This document shows positions 16,268 through 23,528 of a DNA stretch of 24,488 nucleotides, piece by piece. Made by a program: the position numbers and the translations under genes. Every line of letters begins with the position of its first letter. The first letter of the stretch is position 1. Origin of the DNA: Candidatus Gerdarchaeota archaeon (GTDB taxonomy: Archaea > Asgardarchaeota > Heimdallarchaeia > JABLTI01); NCBI GenBank assembly GCA_016840945.1, contig JAEORJ010000046.1, forward strand, positions 1 through 24,488, given 5' to 3'. Under the pieces are notes generated by a model. That model searched no databases. It worked only from the letters and a program-made list of their open reading frames with translations, and was not told the origin of the DNA.

Positions 16268-16945
16268 TTATACTTGTTTTTCAAGCATAATTCGATCAAT
16301 AATCTTTCTCATTGGTAATAAACCGGTAAAATAGATAAATGGTTTATTAGCTTCAGGATGTTGTTCTTCTAAAGAAAGAATTTTTGGAACCAATGATTGA
16401 GCGAATTTCTGGAATTCATCAATATATAGCTGATATTGCTCCTCAGAAAAGAAGTTTAAATTAAGATGGAATTCCGGATGTTCAAAAACTTCGTACAATT
16501 CATTTTTCGGAAGGGGCCTAAGGAGCTGAAGATAATTGAACATCCGTTGAAGAGCGTTTTCCATAAAACTGATAGTAGGATATAACGCCTTTCTGACAAC
16601 CTCATAAAGCCTTTGTTTTTCTTTTTCAGACATTCGTTCTAATTGCTCTGGGGTTATCCTTGGCAATAGATTAAAGGCTTCCATTGATAGCTGGTATATT
16701 TTTGCAGGAATGCGTCCGCGCACCTTTTTTTCACGCACTTCTTTGATCAAACCTGCTTCCAATAGATTCTGTATATGCCTGTAAACTGTTGGCCTGCTTT
16801 TATGAGGTATCATTTCTTCTACTTTGGAGAGCGTTAATTCATGATAGATTACAAAATACATCAAAATTTCAAAATCTAGAGTATTTTGTAGACAATCTAG
16901 AATCTTGTCCACTCGTTCGCTGGTCGCTACCTGAGTGCTCTCCAT
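16268..16945 (-). CDS. Winged-helix transcriptional regulator, divergent from an ABC exporter
   Basis: A 225-residue DNA-binding protein. The N-terminal winged helix-turn-helix (about residues 15-90) has LTLSKVEEMIPHKSRPTVYRHIQNLLEAGLI, where SRPTVYRHIQNL is the recognition helix, and a basic wing (EKKVRGRIPAKIYQLS), as in ArsR/PadR-like archaeal regulators. The rest is helical, with FMENALQRMFNYL and an acidic region that may dimerise or bind a ligand. The ATG at 16945 is preceded by GTGATGG. It is divergent from the ABC ATPase gene, and its own TATA box lies between palindromic elements, so it probably regulates both itself and the exporter. The ligand is unknown. Confidence 0.8.
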   Translation of the reverse strand: MESTQVATSERVDKILDCLQNTLDFEILMYFVIYHELTLSKVEEMIPHKSRPTVYRHIQNLLEAGLIKEVREKKVRGRIPAKIYQLSMEAFNLLPRITPEQLERMSEKEKQRLYEVVRKALYPTISFMENALQRMFNYLQLLRPLPKNELYEVFEHPEFHLNLNFFSEEQYQLYIDEFQKFAQSLVPKILSLEEQHPEANKPFIYFTGLLPMRKIIDRIMLEKQV

Positions 16946-17019
16946 TATTATTCCATCACACCTGCACTGGATTGCTTTTTTTCTGTCCGTTAAACCTAAC
17001 TTTATGGATAGGTTTATTA

Positions 17020-17077
17020 ATGTTTCATTTCAGTATATAAAATGAAATGTTTCATATTTACTATTAAAATGATACAT
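17020..17077. promoter_or_regulatory. Three ATG-N3-CAT operator candidates around the regulator promoter
   Basis: ATGTTTCAT occurs at 17020-17028 and 17047-17055, and ATGATACAT at 17069-17077. All share the palindrome ATG-N3-CAT. The first two flank a minus-strand TATA box, TTATATACTG (17040-17031). In addition, TTTCATTT and AAATGAAA (17023-17030 and 17040-17047) form an inverted repeat around it. A protein bound here would cover the regulator gene's promoter, consistent with autorepression, and lies upstream of the exporter promoter. Confidence 0.5.
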
Positions 17078-17112
17078 ATTTAAATTTTTGGTTAAACAGC
17101 AAATAATCATTA

Positions 17113-17122
17113 TTATATACTG
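17113..17122 (+). promoter_or_regulatory. TATA box of the ABC exporter operon
   Basis: TTATATACTG matches, base for base, the minus-strand TATA box of the divergent regulator gene (17040-17031). Transcription would begin near 17142, placing GGAGG at 17149 in the leader and favouring ATG 17165 as the start. A GGTTAACC palindrome (17122-17129) overlaps its downstream edge. Confidence 0.5.
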
Positions 17123-17164
17123 GTTAACCTAAGTTAAAATCATAAAATGGAGGTAAAACTCTCG

Positions 17165-18133
17165 ATGGCAGAAGCAGTATTACAAGAACCAATCATCGAA
17201 TTCGTCGATGTTTACAAGAACTACAAAGATATCGCAGCGTTACGAGGGGTTTCCTTCAGCATCAAGAAAGGAGAAATATTTGGCTATATTGGTCCTAATG
17301 GAGCTGGAAAAACCACTACGCTGAAGATATTGGTAGGTTTGATTCGCGATTATGAGGGTGTATTATTGATAAATGGTAAAATGATTACCAATCAAAATCT
17401 CCCAAATAAGTTAATAGGATATTTACCACAAGAAGTTGGGTTTCAAGAATGGCGTACAGTTAAACATGCCCTAACAACCTTCGGATTATTATCAGGGTTA
17501 TCTCAAGAAGAATTAAAAGAAAAAATACCGGACATTTTGGAAATCGTGGGATTATCAGATGCGATTAATCGTAAGATTAAACATCTTTCTGGAGGTATGA
17601 GGCAAAAATTATTACTTGCTCAAGCTCTGATCCATGATCCGCCAATTTTGGTTTTAGATGAACCTATGAGTGGATTAGATCCCTCAAGTCGTTGGCAAAT
17701 GAGAAATGTCATTCAGGAATTAGCCAAAAGGGATATCACAATTGTTTTCTCTTCACATATTCTAGGCGATGTCGAAAATATCGCTAATACTATTGGAATT
17801 ATAAATGAAGGCAAAGTAGTTAAAATAGGTTCCCCTGAAGAATTACAAAATGAATTGATTGGTGGAGAAAAAGTAGAAATTATTGGTGAAAATCTATTTG
17901 AAAAATCAGTTCTAATTTCAGCAGTATCTAATGTTTCTGAAATCGAAGGCTCATCAAAAACACCTAATCGCATTGTTGTTTCCCTTAAAGCAGATTGCAA
18001 CGTCGAACAAGCGTTAATTGAATTAATGCGTTTTTTCAGCGATAATAATATTTTTGTTTCAAATTTTAATCATTTGAGACCCTCGCTTGAACAAGTTTAT
18101 TTGAAATATGTTACTGGAGGAACACCACAATGA
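17165..18133 (+). CDS. ABC transporter ATP-binding protein (ABC-2 exporter type)
   Basis: A 322-residue cytoplasmic ATPase. Walker A GPNGAGKTT is at residues 43-51, the Q-loop in YLPQEVG near 86-92, the signature LSGGMRQKL at 141-149, Walker B ILVLDEP at 161-167, a D-loop SGLDP, and the switch His in SSHIL near 196-200. About 100 residues follow the ATPase domain, as in DrrA/NatA-like exporters. Start choice: ATG 17147 is in frame, but GGAGG at 17149 lies ten bases before ATG 17165 and the predicted transcription start is near 17142, so 17165 is preferred. It overlaps the permease gene by four bases (ATGA), so the two are coupled. The substrate is unknown. Confidence 0.88.
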   Translation: MAEAVLQEPIIEFVDVYKNYKDIAALRGVSFSIKKGEIFGYIGPNGAGKTTTLKILVGLIRDYEGVLLINGKMITNQNLPNKLIGYLPQEVGFQEWRTVKHALTTFGLLSGLSQEELKEKIPDILEIVGLSDAINRKIKHLSGGMRQKLLLAQALIHDPPILVLDEPMSGLDPSSRWQMRNVIQELAKRDITIVFSSHILGDVENIANTIGIINEGKVVKIGSPEELQNELIGGEKVEIIGENLFEKSVLISAVSNVSEIEGSSKTPNRIVVSLKADCNVEQALIELMRFFSDNNIFVSNFNHLRPSLEQVYLKYVTGGTPQ

Positions 18134-18792
18134 GTTTCTTTTTACTTCTTGGGGATGAAATCAGAGGATTCATCAAATCTAAAGCTATGATTGTGCTTTG
18201 GGTTGGTTTGCCACTATTGGCAATTATTCTACACTTCATTCAACCGAATACTGAAGGAATCCCTCTATCACTCTTTACAGGTATAATGATTTCAAGTATT
18301 GGAGGACTACTAGCAGCGGTTATGCTTAGCACTACTTTAGTTAATGAGCTAAATAATCATGTGTATGATCTCTTTCTAATTCGACCGGTGAAAAGGTGGC
18401 ATGTATTAGTGACTAAATACCTCGCAATTATGTTGAATCTAACCGTTGCCACTTTCATCAGTTTGGCTATTGGTCTTTTAATAGATCATTTTACTGTAGG
18501 ATTACCTCCAAGCGGGGCAATAAATGATACTTTGGTATCTATGGTTATTTCATTAGCAGCTATGTCCATTTCAGCAGTTGCAGGTATTCTTATTGGTATT
18601 CTAGTCAAGTCAATTGCTGTTGCAGCTATATTATCAATCTATCTTGGGCAACAATTATCAATTATTGTTCTATTGCCTAGTTTTTACCTAGATGGACTTA
18701 ATCCATTATATTTCTCATTAGGCATTGGAGTAGCGGTTACAGCTATAATCTTAATCTTGGAAATTATTGTTTTTAATAAAAAACAATTTTAA
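18130..18792 (+). CDS. ABC-2 type transporter permease
   Basis: A 220-residue membrane protein with about six hydrophobic helices and few charged residues, in the usual ABC-2 layout: a short cytoplasmic N-terminus, a cytoplasmic segment NHVYDLFLIRPVKRWHVL near 78-95 that fits the ATPase-coupling helix after the second membrane segment, and a C-terminal Lys-rich end (FNKKQF). It overlaps the ATPase gene by four bases, and GGAGG lies seven bases before the ATG. Together they would form an exporter whose substrate cannot be told from sequence. A T-rich tract follows the stop. Confidence 0.82.
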   Translation: MSFFLLLGDEIRGFIKSKAMIVLWVGLPLLAIILHFIQPNTEGIPLSLFTGIMISSIGGLLAAVMLSTTLVNELNNHVYDLFLIRPVKRWHVLVTKYLAIMLNLTVATFISLAIGLLIDHFTVGLPPSGAINDTLVSMVISLAAMSISAVAGILIGILVKSIAVAAILSIYLGQQLSIIVLLPSFYLDGLNPLYFSLGIGVAVTAIILILEIIVFNKKQF

Positions 18793-18807
18793 TTTCCTTT
18801 CTTTTTT
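18793..18807 (+). terminator. T-rich tract after the ABC exporter operon
   Basis: The sequence directly after the permease stop is pyrimidine-rich, ending in a run of six T, without a strong hairpin. Archaeal RNA polymerase often stops at such tracts. Confidence 0.35.
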
Positions 18808-18867
18808 AAGAACTCAAAAACCTTTAAAGGTAAAATAATGCTCATTTTATTTGGAGGGTGGTTTTTT

Positions 18868-19011
18868 TTGTCCGCAGACAAAACTATCATCAATACTTTT
18901 ACAGAGTTCACAATTTGCTATTTATTTAATTATTTATCAGAGACACTTAATGTTTTGAAAAAACTCTCCTTGAATTTTGATATTTATGAGGAGGGAAAGA
19001 TTGTTGCTTGA
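18868..19011 (+). CDS. Possible small protein of 47 residues
   Basis: A short frame opens at TTG 18868, with a strong Shine-Dalgarno sequence GGAGG (18853-18857) ten bases upstream, and ends with TGA at 19009-19011. The product starts MSADKTIINTF and contains a hydrophobic-aromatic middle (TICYLFNYL) and a charged end (YEEGKIV). I recognise no family. It overlaps the next gene, whose own ribosome binding site (GGAGGG, 18990-18995) lies inside this frame, so translation of the two may be coupled. The support is only the ribosome binding site and the overlap; the codons could also be a leader without function. Confidence 0.4.
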   Translation: MSADKTIINTFTEFTICYLFNYLSETLNVLKKLSLNFDIYEEGKIVA

Positions 19012-19792
19012 AGAAGTTACAATGGTTCAAGAAAAGGTTCTTTCAAGAACTGAACGACTACTTAATGTTCATATTAATTGGAAGAAATCGTTTTTTGCAT
19101 TTAGTATTTTTAGTGCAGCACAATTTATTATTTTGACTTTTATTGCAACACACTATTATAAGGGAGGATCTTGGAATGATGCAACAAATCCCGGATATTC
19201 ATTTATTTGGAATTATATTAGTGATTTAGGGAGAATATATTCAATAGCAGGTGAGTTGAACACTATTTCAAGAATAATCTTTACAGTAAGTGTAACAATT
19301 GTTGGTACAGGGGAGATAATGTTTAGTTTTGCTTTTGCTTATTTTTATTATAAAGAAAAATTAACAACCCTAAGAATACTGCCATTAATATCAGGTGTTT
19401 TATATGGACTAGGATATATCGTAATTGGATCTTTACCGTTGGATAAATACAATAATCCTCATGTAATGATGGTAGTAGTAGCTTGTTGTTTGAAAGTATT
19501 AACAATTAGTTTATACATTTTTGTAATTAATAAAGATATGAATTGTCCTGTTTTTTATTGTATTTTATGTGGCGCATATATAGCGATTTTTACGGTGTTC
19601 ATTCTATTTCTTTTGTTAGCACGCATAGGAGTACTATTTCCATTTGAAGCTACTTGTATCGTAGGACAAAGAATAACGTTTTATTTGGAAGCAATATTCT
19701 ATATTATTTTTAGCAGTGGAATGATTAAATTAACAACGAAAAAAACTAATGATCTTTTAAAAGTAAAAAATGGCAGGCCCGGCGGGATTTGA
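19001..19792 (+). CDS. DUF998-like six-helix membrane protein
   Basis: A polytopic membrane protein of about 263 residues with some six hydrophobic segments. Conserved-looking motifs are the extracellular YISDLGR after the first helix (near residue 70) and GSLPLDKYNNPH (near 150), which resemble the ISDLG and PLD...H signatures of DUF998 proteins, a family of unknown function. Start choice: the frame is open from 18977, with an ATG at 18986, but GGAGGG (18990-18995) points to TTG 19001 or 19004. The last residues (NGRPGGI) are read from the antisense strand of the tRNA-Arg gene, so this frame runs 22 bases into the tRNA's 3' end. The family assignment is moderate. Confidence 0.65.
   Translation: MLLEEVTMVQEKVLSRTERLLNVHINWKKSFFAFSIFSAAQFIILTFIATHYYKGGSWNDATNPGYSFIWNYISDLGRIYSIAGELNTISRIIFTVSVTIVGTGEIMFSFAFAYFYYKEKLTTLRILPLISGVLYGLGYIVIGSLPLDKYNNPHVMMVVVACCLKVLTISLYIFVINKDMNCPVFYCILCGAYIAIFTVFILFLLLARIGVLFPFEATCIVGQRITFYLEAIFYIIFSSGMIKLTTKKTNDLLKVKNGRPGGI
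19759..19770 (-). terminator. T-tract terminator of the tRNA gene
   Basis: On the minus strand the encoded CCA is followed at once by six T, then ACTTTT, a typical archaeal tRNA termination signal. It lies inside the 3' part of the convergent membrane-protein gene. Confidence 0.5.
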
Positions 19793-19877
19793 ACCCGCGG
19801 CCTCCTACTAACTTCTCAAGCAAAATGCTTGACTTGATTAGAAGGCAGGCGCGCTGTCCTAACTGCGCTACGAGCCT
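19771..19877 (-). tRNA. tRNA-Arg(UCU) with a 29-base intron and encoded CCA
   Basis: The minus strand folds as a complete tRNA. The acceptor stem AGGCTCG/CGGGCCT has one G-U pair. The D-arm is GCGC-loop-GCGC. The anticodon stem is CCTGC/GTAGG with loop CTTCTA-A, the variable region is five bases, and the T-arm is GCGGG-TTCAAAT-CCCGC. Discriminator G is followed by CCA. The anticodon TCT reads AGA/AGG arginine codons, which suits this AT-rich genome. An intron interrupts the loop after position 37. The mature RNA would be 78 bases including CCA. Confidence 0.93.
19810..19838 (-). other. tRNA-Arg intron with bulge-helix-bulge splice motif
   Basis: The precursor forms a canonical archaeal bulge-helix-bulge. 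A central 4-bp helix CTTC/GAAG is flanked by three-base bulges TAA (5') and TTA (3'). Cutting after the second base of each bulge removes 29 bases and restores a seven-base anticodon loop. The inner helix can be TCAAG/CTTGA. Because TCAAG is tandemly duplicated in the intron, an alternative 6-bp helix TCAAGC/GCTTGA is also possible. Confidence 0.85.
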
Positions 19878-20057
19878 ATAGTTTAAATGTTAATTTTTCC
19901 TTTCTTTTTCTCTTTAAAATACTTACGGTTAGAAGAAAAAAATTTCTATTGAATCGTAGTAGCTGATTATTTATTAAAAAATATGATTTATAGTAGTGCT
20001 GTCAATAAACAATAAGAGTTATAATTAGCTATTCAACTAATAATTTGTGATATTTAA

Positions 20058-20741
20058 TTGATCATAGAGAATAGGAATTTACGTGATAAAAGTCAAATTT
20101 TTCCCACTAGAATTGATGCTGGTCAACAACTAGCTAAATTAATGGAAGGCGAATCCATTGATGCTATGCTTATAATTCCGAATGGTGGCATCCCTATTGG
20201 CTTAGGAATTCTACAACGAAAAATGTTCAAACCTGAATTTATCGATCTGTTAATTGTAAAGAAAATACAAGTCCCATGGAGCACTGAATCTGGGATGGGA
20301 GCTATCACCCCTGATGGTGAATTGTTTTTGAACGAACAATTAATTTCTCACTATGACATTAAGAACCAGGCTATTAAGGATCAAGTCGAAAAAACTATGA
20401 AAAGGATTAAGGAAATTAAGGTTGAATTCGACATTTCTCAAGATCTTGATGTTGCTGGCAAATCAATTCTAATCGTTGATGATGGCATTGCTTCTGGTTT
20501 TTCTATGCTTGCAGGAGTTAATTGGCTCATGAAGAAAGGAGCTTCTAAAATTATTATTAGTGTACCTACTGCTCCTGAACGATCATTGAACATTCTTGAA
20601 TATCAAGTAGAAAAACTCTATTGTGTTAATATTCGTACTGGGTATTCGTTCGCAGTTGCTGATGCCTATAAAAACTGGTATGATTTATCACTAACTGAAG
20701 CTATTGACCATTTTAAGAAGATTAAGAAATTAATTGGGTAA
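20058..20741 (+). CDS. Phosphoribosyltransferase-family protein
   Basis: A 227-residue cytoplasmic protein with a type I phosphoribosyltransferase fold. The PRPP-binding loop SILIVDDGIASGFSM is at about residues 136-150 (adjacent Asp-Asp at 141-142), and a flexible PNGGIPIGLGI segment lies at 41-51, matching the PRGGVPV segment of relatives. The opening NLRDKSQIFPTRIDAGQQLA and the region VKKIQVPWSTESGMGAI resemble the subgroup of unassigned PRTases sometimes found fused to hydrolases in bacteria. A base substrate cannot be named. TTG at 20058 is chosen because GTGAT lies six bases upstream and no other start is near. Confidence 0.78.
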   Translation: MIIENRNLRDKSQIFPTRIDAGQQLAKLMEGESIDAMLIIPNGGIPIGLGILQRKMFKPEFIDLLIVKKIQVPWSTESGMGAITPDGELFLNEQLISHYDIKNQAIKDQVEKTMKRIKEIKVEFDISQDLDVAGKSILIVDDGIASGFSMLAGVNWLMKKGASKIIISVPTAPERSLNILEYQVEKLYCVNIRTGYSFAVADAYKNWYDLSLTEAIDHFKKIKKLIG

Positions 20742-20780
20742 TAAAGAAAAGGCGTTCTTAGATGTTTAGTAACCAATTTT

Positions 20781-21893
20781 TTATTTGTTCAATCTATTTT
20801 TTTGAATAAACTTAATTCCTTCATCTAAGCTAGAAGCAATGGGCAATTCAGCATTCCTATCAATCAAATCTTGTTCTAATTTTGAAACACAGTTTTCAAC
20901 CGCTTTTGGTAATTCAGTCAAATCATTTGATTGTAGAAGAATAGATACGAATTTTCTAATTTCTTCGGGTATTATTTGTAGATATTCAGTTATCGGATAA
21001 TAATGATTATCTTCCCAAAATATACCTTTCATTATTGCATAAGCCCAGAATAAATATTTAACAAATTCAACTGAAGCAAAGCTGGAAGCTACTACATCGT
21101 TATTCTTAGCAGCAGAATCAATTTTATATTGATACTCTTTTATTCCGGCCCATTCTAAAGCAATATTACTGGTAGTTTCTTCTTGCTTTTCATGTTCTTT
21201 CAACCATTGTTGTAAAATTACTTTTACTTCATTAGCAAGTGCTTTTCCTAATTCTAGTGCTCTTACAGGAGTTCCTTCTATGAATTCATTGTATCTCTTA
21301 ACAAAATCCCTGGGCAATAATTTGAATTGTGATAGCTCGTCTTGCTGCTTTCCCCAATTGTTCATTAAAGGATGATTATTTATCACTGCAAGGGTATTAA
21401 CAAGTATATTAGCTACATGCCATTTCGTGTTTTTAATATCATTTAAATCATTATTTGTTATGCTGTCCTGAATATACCAAAGTTTAGCATAGATGATTTC
21501 AAAATCTCTTAACACTTTCTCGAGATATACCTTTTGCCCTTCATCAATTAATGCAAATAAGTCTTTGAATTTTCGTTCCTCTTTCTCAGATTTTGACCAA
21601 ATTATTTTCGAATCTATCAACGCTCTAGTAGCTAATGTCCAGAAGTTTCCTTGCCCTCTAAAAGTATCTTCCACCTTTTTCCAAGTCATTGACCATAAGC
21701 AAATAGGACGATCATTAAGCACAAATTCCCAGACAACTTTTCTCGTTTCATGAATTGCTATCATATCGATATCCGATAAGCGATGTCCTCGCCCTTGAGC
21801 TACTCCACCATAAACAAGTATTAATTCGCAATCAGAAACATTTGCAACTAGTTTTTCAGCTACATCTTTTGCTAATGAAAGTAAATCGGTCAT
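20781..21893 (-). CDS. Nucleotidyltransferase-domain protein with helical C-terminus
   Basis: A 370-residue protein with an N-terminal Pol-beta-type nucleotidyltransferase motif: LVYGGVAQGRGHRLSDIDMIAI (about residues 26-47), giving the Gly-Gly pair and the two metal-binding Asp in SDID. A third catalytic acid is not obvious; the expected strand reads RPICLWSMTW. The remaining 270 residues are mostly helical and may contain a HEPN-like or substrate-binding bundle, for example around FASVEFVKYLFWAYAIM (near 275). Relatives include aminoglycoside nucleotidyltransferases and many uncharacterised archaeal proteins. The ATG at 21893 lacks a clear RBS. No antitoxin or other partner is evident next to it. 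Confidence 0.7.
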   Translation of the reverse strand: MTDLLSLAKDVAEKLVANVSDCELILVYGGVAQGRGHRLSDIDMIAIHETRKVVWEFVLNDRPICLWSMTWKKVEDTFRGQGNFWTLATRALIDSKIIWSKSEKEERKFKDLFALIDEGQKVYLEKVLRDFEIIYAKLWYIQDSITNNDLNDIKNTKWHVANILVNTLAVINNHPLMNNWGKQQDELSQFKLLPRDFVKRYNEFIEGTPVRALELGKALANEVKVILQQWLKEHEKQEETTSNIALEWAGIKEYQYKIDSAAKNNDVVASSFASVEFVKYLFWAYAIMKGIFWEDNHYYPITEYLQIIPEEIRKFVSILLQSNDLTELPKAVENCVSKLEQDLIDRNAELPIASSLDEGIKFIQKNRLNK

Positions 21894-21958
21894 TGTAATC
21901 TAAATTACTCAAATATATAATCTATTAAAATCAATTCATCTCTTTGATTGGTTAGATG

Positions 21959-21968
21959 AAAAAAAGGA
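21959..21968 (-). terminator. T-tract after the amidohydrolase gene
   Basis: About 15 bases past the amidohydrolase stop, the minus strand has a run of seven T preceded by C-C-T. No strong hairpin is present. It probably separates this gene from the nucleotidyltransferase gene downstream. Confidence 0.35.
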
Positions 21969-21981
21969 AATGGGGATTTTT

Positions 21982-23388
21982 TTAGATTAATGCTTGCGTT
22001 CGGTTACGCATGAGCACTTTCCCTGAACCTGGTTTACTTAATATTTCACCATCTTTGTAGACGATTTCTCCTCTTCTGATAGTAATTTTTGGCCAACCTT
22101 TTATTGTTTGACCAGCATATATCGAAAAGCCTGCTTTTGAAAACATATCCTCATCTTTAATTTCTCTTTCTTCTGCAAAATCCCAAAGCACCAAATCAGC
22201 ATCTGAACCTACTTTGATGGTTCCTTTTTTGGGATAAAGACCAAATAATTTTGCAGTATTTGTTGATGTTAACTCGACAAATCGCTGAAGGCTAATTTTC
22301 CTATCTACCACACCTTTATGATGAAACATAGGTAACATTAGTTGTAATTCATTTATTCCTGGAACTAATTTGCTAACATTTAATGTAGGATTCAATTTTT
22401 GTTCTCGAGTATGTGGTGCATGATCAGTTGCTAATGTTTGTATTGAATTCTTCATTACTCCTTTCCATAACGCTTCATTATCACTTTTTTCTCGTAAAGG
22501 AGGTTGTACTACATAAATGGCTCCTTCTGGTTTTTGGTATTCTTCTCGAGTAAGATATAAGAAAATGGGTCTTCCTTCAACATAAACTTTAACTGACTGC
22601 TTTTGAGCTTTTTCGCATATTTTCAGAGCTGCTTTTGATGATAAGTGCACAACATAAATAGGTGCTCCTGTAGTTTTACTAATCTCAACAGCTTTCTCTG
22701 TCGCAATTGTTTCTGATTTCAGAGGTCTACTATCAGCATAATTAACTAAGCTTCCTTTTCCTTCTTCAATCATTTTCTCACATGTTTCTTTTATCAGTTT
22801 ATTATCTTCACAATGGATCATTGTTAAGAGCCCATTTTCCCCTGCTAATTTTATTGCTTCAATGTATTGCTCCATATTGGCATCAAAATCATCTGTTACC
22901 ATAAAGATCTTAATCGTTGAACACCCATTTTCAAGCAGTTTTGGGATATCTTGTAAAACTTCAGCTGTTGGATTAAAGATCACAGGATGTATCATCACAT
23001 CAGCTATCGCTTGCTTTTGGATTTTTTCTGATTCGCGTTTTAATGTCCCTAATGGTGATTCATCTTTATCAGGCACTGATATACAACCGAGTGATGTTAT
23101 TCCCCCAGCTAGAGCAGCTTTAGAACCGCTTTCAAAATCGTCTATCCATTGGAATTCAGCGGGTACATAATCCGGTAACGATAAATGAACATGAGGATCA
23201 ATTCCTCCTGGCAATATTGTTAATCCTTTTGCGTTTATTTCGTGCAAATCATTACTTGATCCTTGAAGATTATCACCAATTTCAACAATTTTTTCATCAA
23301 TAACTCTGATATCTCTCTTTAATTGTTTATTCTCAAAAACAACCATACCATCTAGTATTAATAATTCAGTCAAACTTAAGCACTTCAT
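21982..23388 (-). CDS. Dihydropyrimidinase/hydantoinase-like cyclic amidohydrolase
   Basis: A 468-residue cytoplasmic metal-dependent hydrolase of the dihydroorotase/dihydropyrimidinase superfamily. It opens cyclic amide rings of pyrimidines, hydantoins or allantoin. Metal ligands are visible: GGIDPHVHL (His66, His68), the Lys likely to be carboxylated in CSTIKIFMV (Lys160), MIHCEDN (His192), VVHLSSKAA (His248) and TLATDHAPH (Asp322). The last also carries the family-typical C-terminal His. Length and the ending PGSGKVLMRNR match hydantoinases better than short dihydroorotases. Other pyrimidine genes are absent here, so the exact substrate is open. ATG at 23388 gives a sensible N-terminal strand; no RBS is seen, and a leaderless message is possible. 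Confidence 0.85.
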   Translation of the reverse strand: MKCLSLTELLILDGMVVFENKQLKRDIRVIDEKIVEIGDNLQGSSNDLHEINAKGLTILPGGIDPHVHLSLPDYVPAEFQWIDDFESGSKAALAGGITSLGCISVPDKDESPLGTLKRESEKIQKQAIADVMIHPVIFNPTAEVLQDIPKLLENGCSTIKIFMVTDDFDANMEQYIEAIKLAGENGLLTMIHCEDNKLIKETCEKMIEEGKGSLVNYADSRPLKSETIATEKAVEISKTTGAPIYVVHLSSKAALKICEKAQKQSVKVYVEGRPIFLYLTREEYQKPEGAIYVVQPPLREKSDNEALWKGVMKNSIQTLATDHAPHTREQKLNPTLNVSKLVPGINELQLMLPMFHHKGVVDRKISLQRFVELTSTNTAKLFGLYPKKGTIKVGSDADLVLWDFAEEREIKDEDMFSKAGFSIYAGQTIKGWPKITIRRGEIVYKDGEILSKPGSGKVLMRNRTQALI

Positions 23389-23482
23389 GTTATAATAGAT
23401 AGAATTTACTTTTCTATTTTTTCCAATTTTGTTTATTTTTCACTATAACATTGACAATCATTGGCATTTTCAAATGTTAATA

Positions 23483-23490
23483 TTTATAAT
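23483..23490 (+). promoter_or_regulatory. TATA box of the flavodoxin-like gene
   Basis: TTTATAAT is centred about 26 bases before 23513, so a leader of some 16 bases would carry the GTGAT ribosome binding site at 23520-23524. This supports ATG 23529 as the start. Confidence 0.4.
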
Positions 23491-23528
23491 AGTAAACTAA
23501 CTGATATTAGCATACAAAAGTGATGCCA

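Noticed and set aside
16789..17040. Plus-strand frame of 83 codons across the regulator's 5' part and promoter
   Set aside because: It is antisense to the winged-helix domain and crosses the TATA box and operator candidates; no RBS.
17147..17164. ATG 17147 as start of the ABC ATPase
   Set aside because: It would lie only about five bases from the predicted transcription start and upstream of GGAGG, which fits ATG 17165.
20781..21893. Toxin-antitoxin pair (nucleotidyltransferase with HEPN partner)
   Set aside because: No small partner gene is next to it; the helical region is in the same protein and the protein is much larger than MNT antitoxins.
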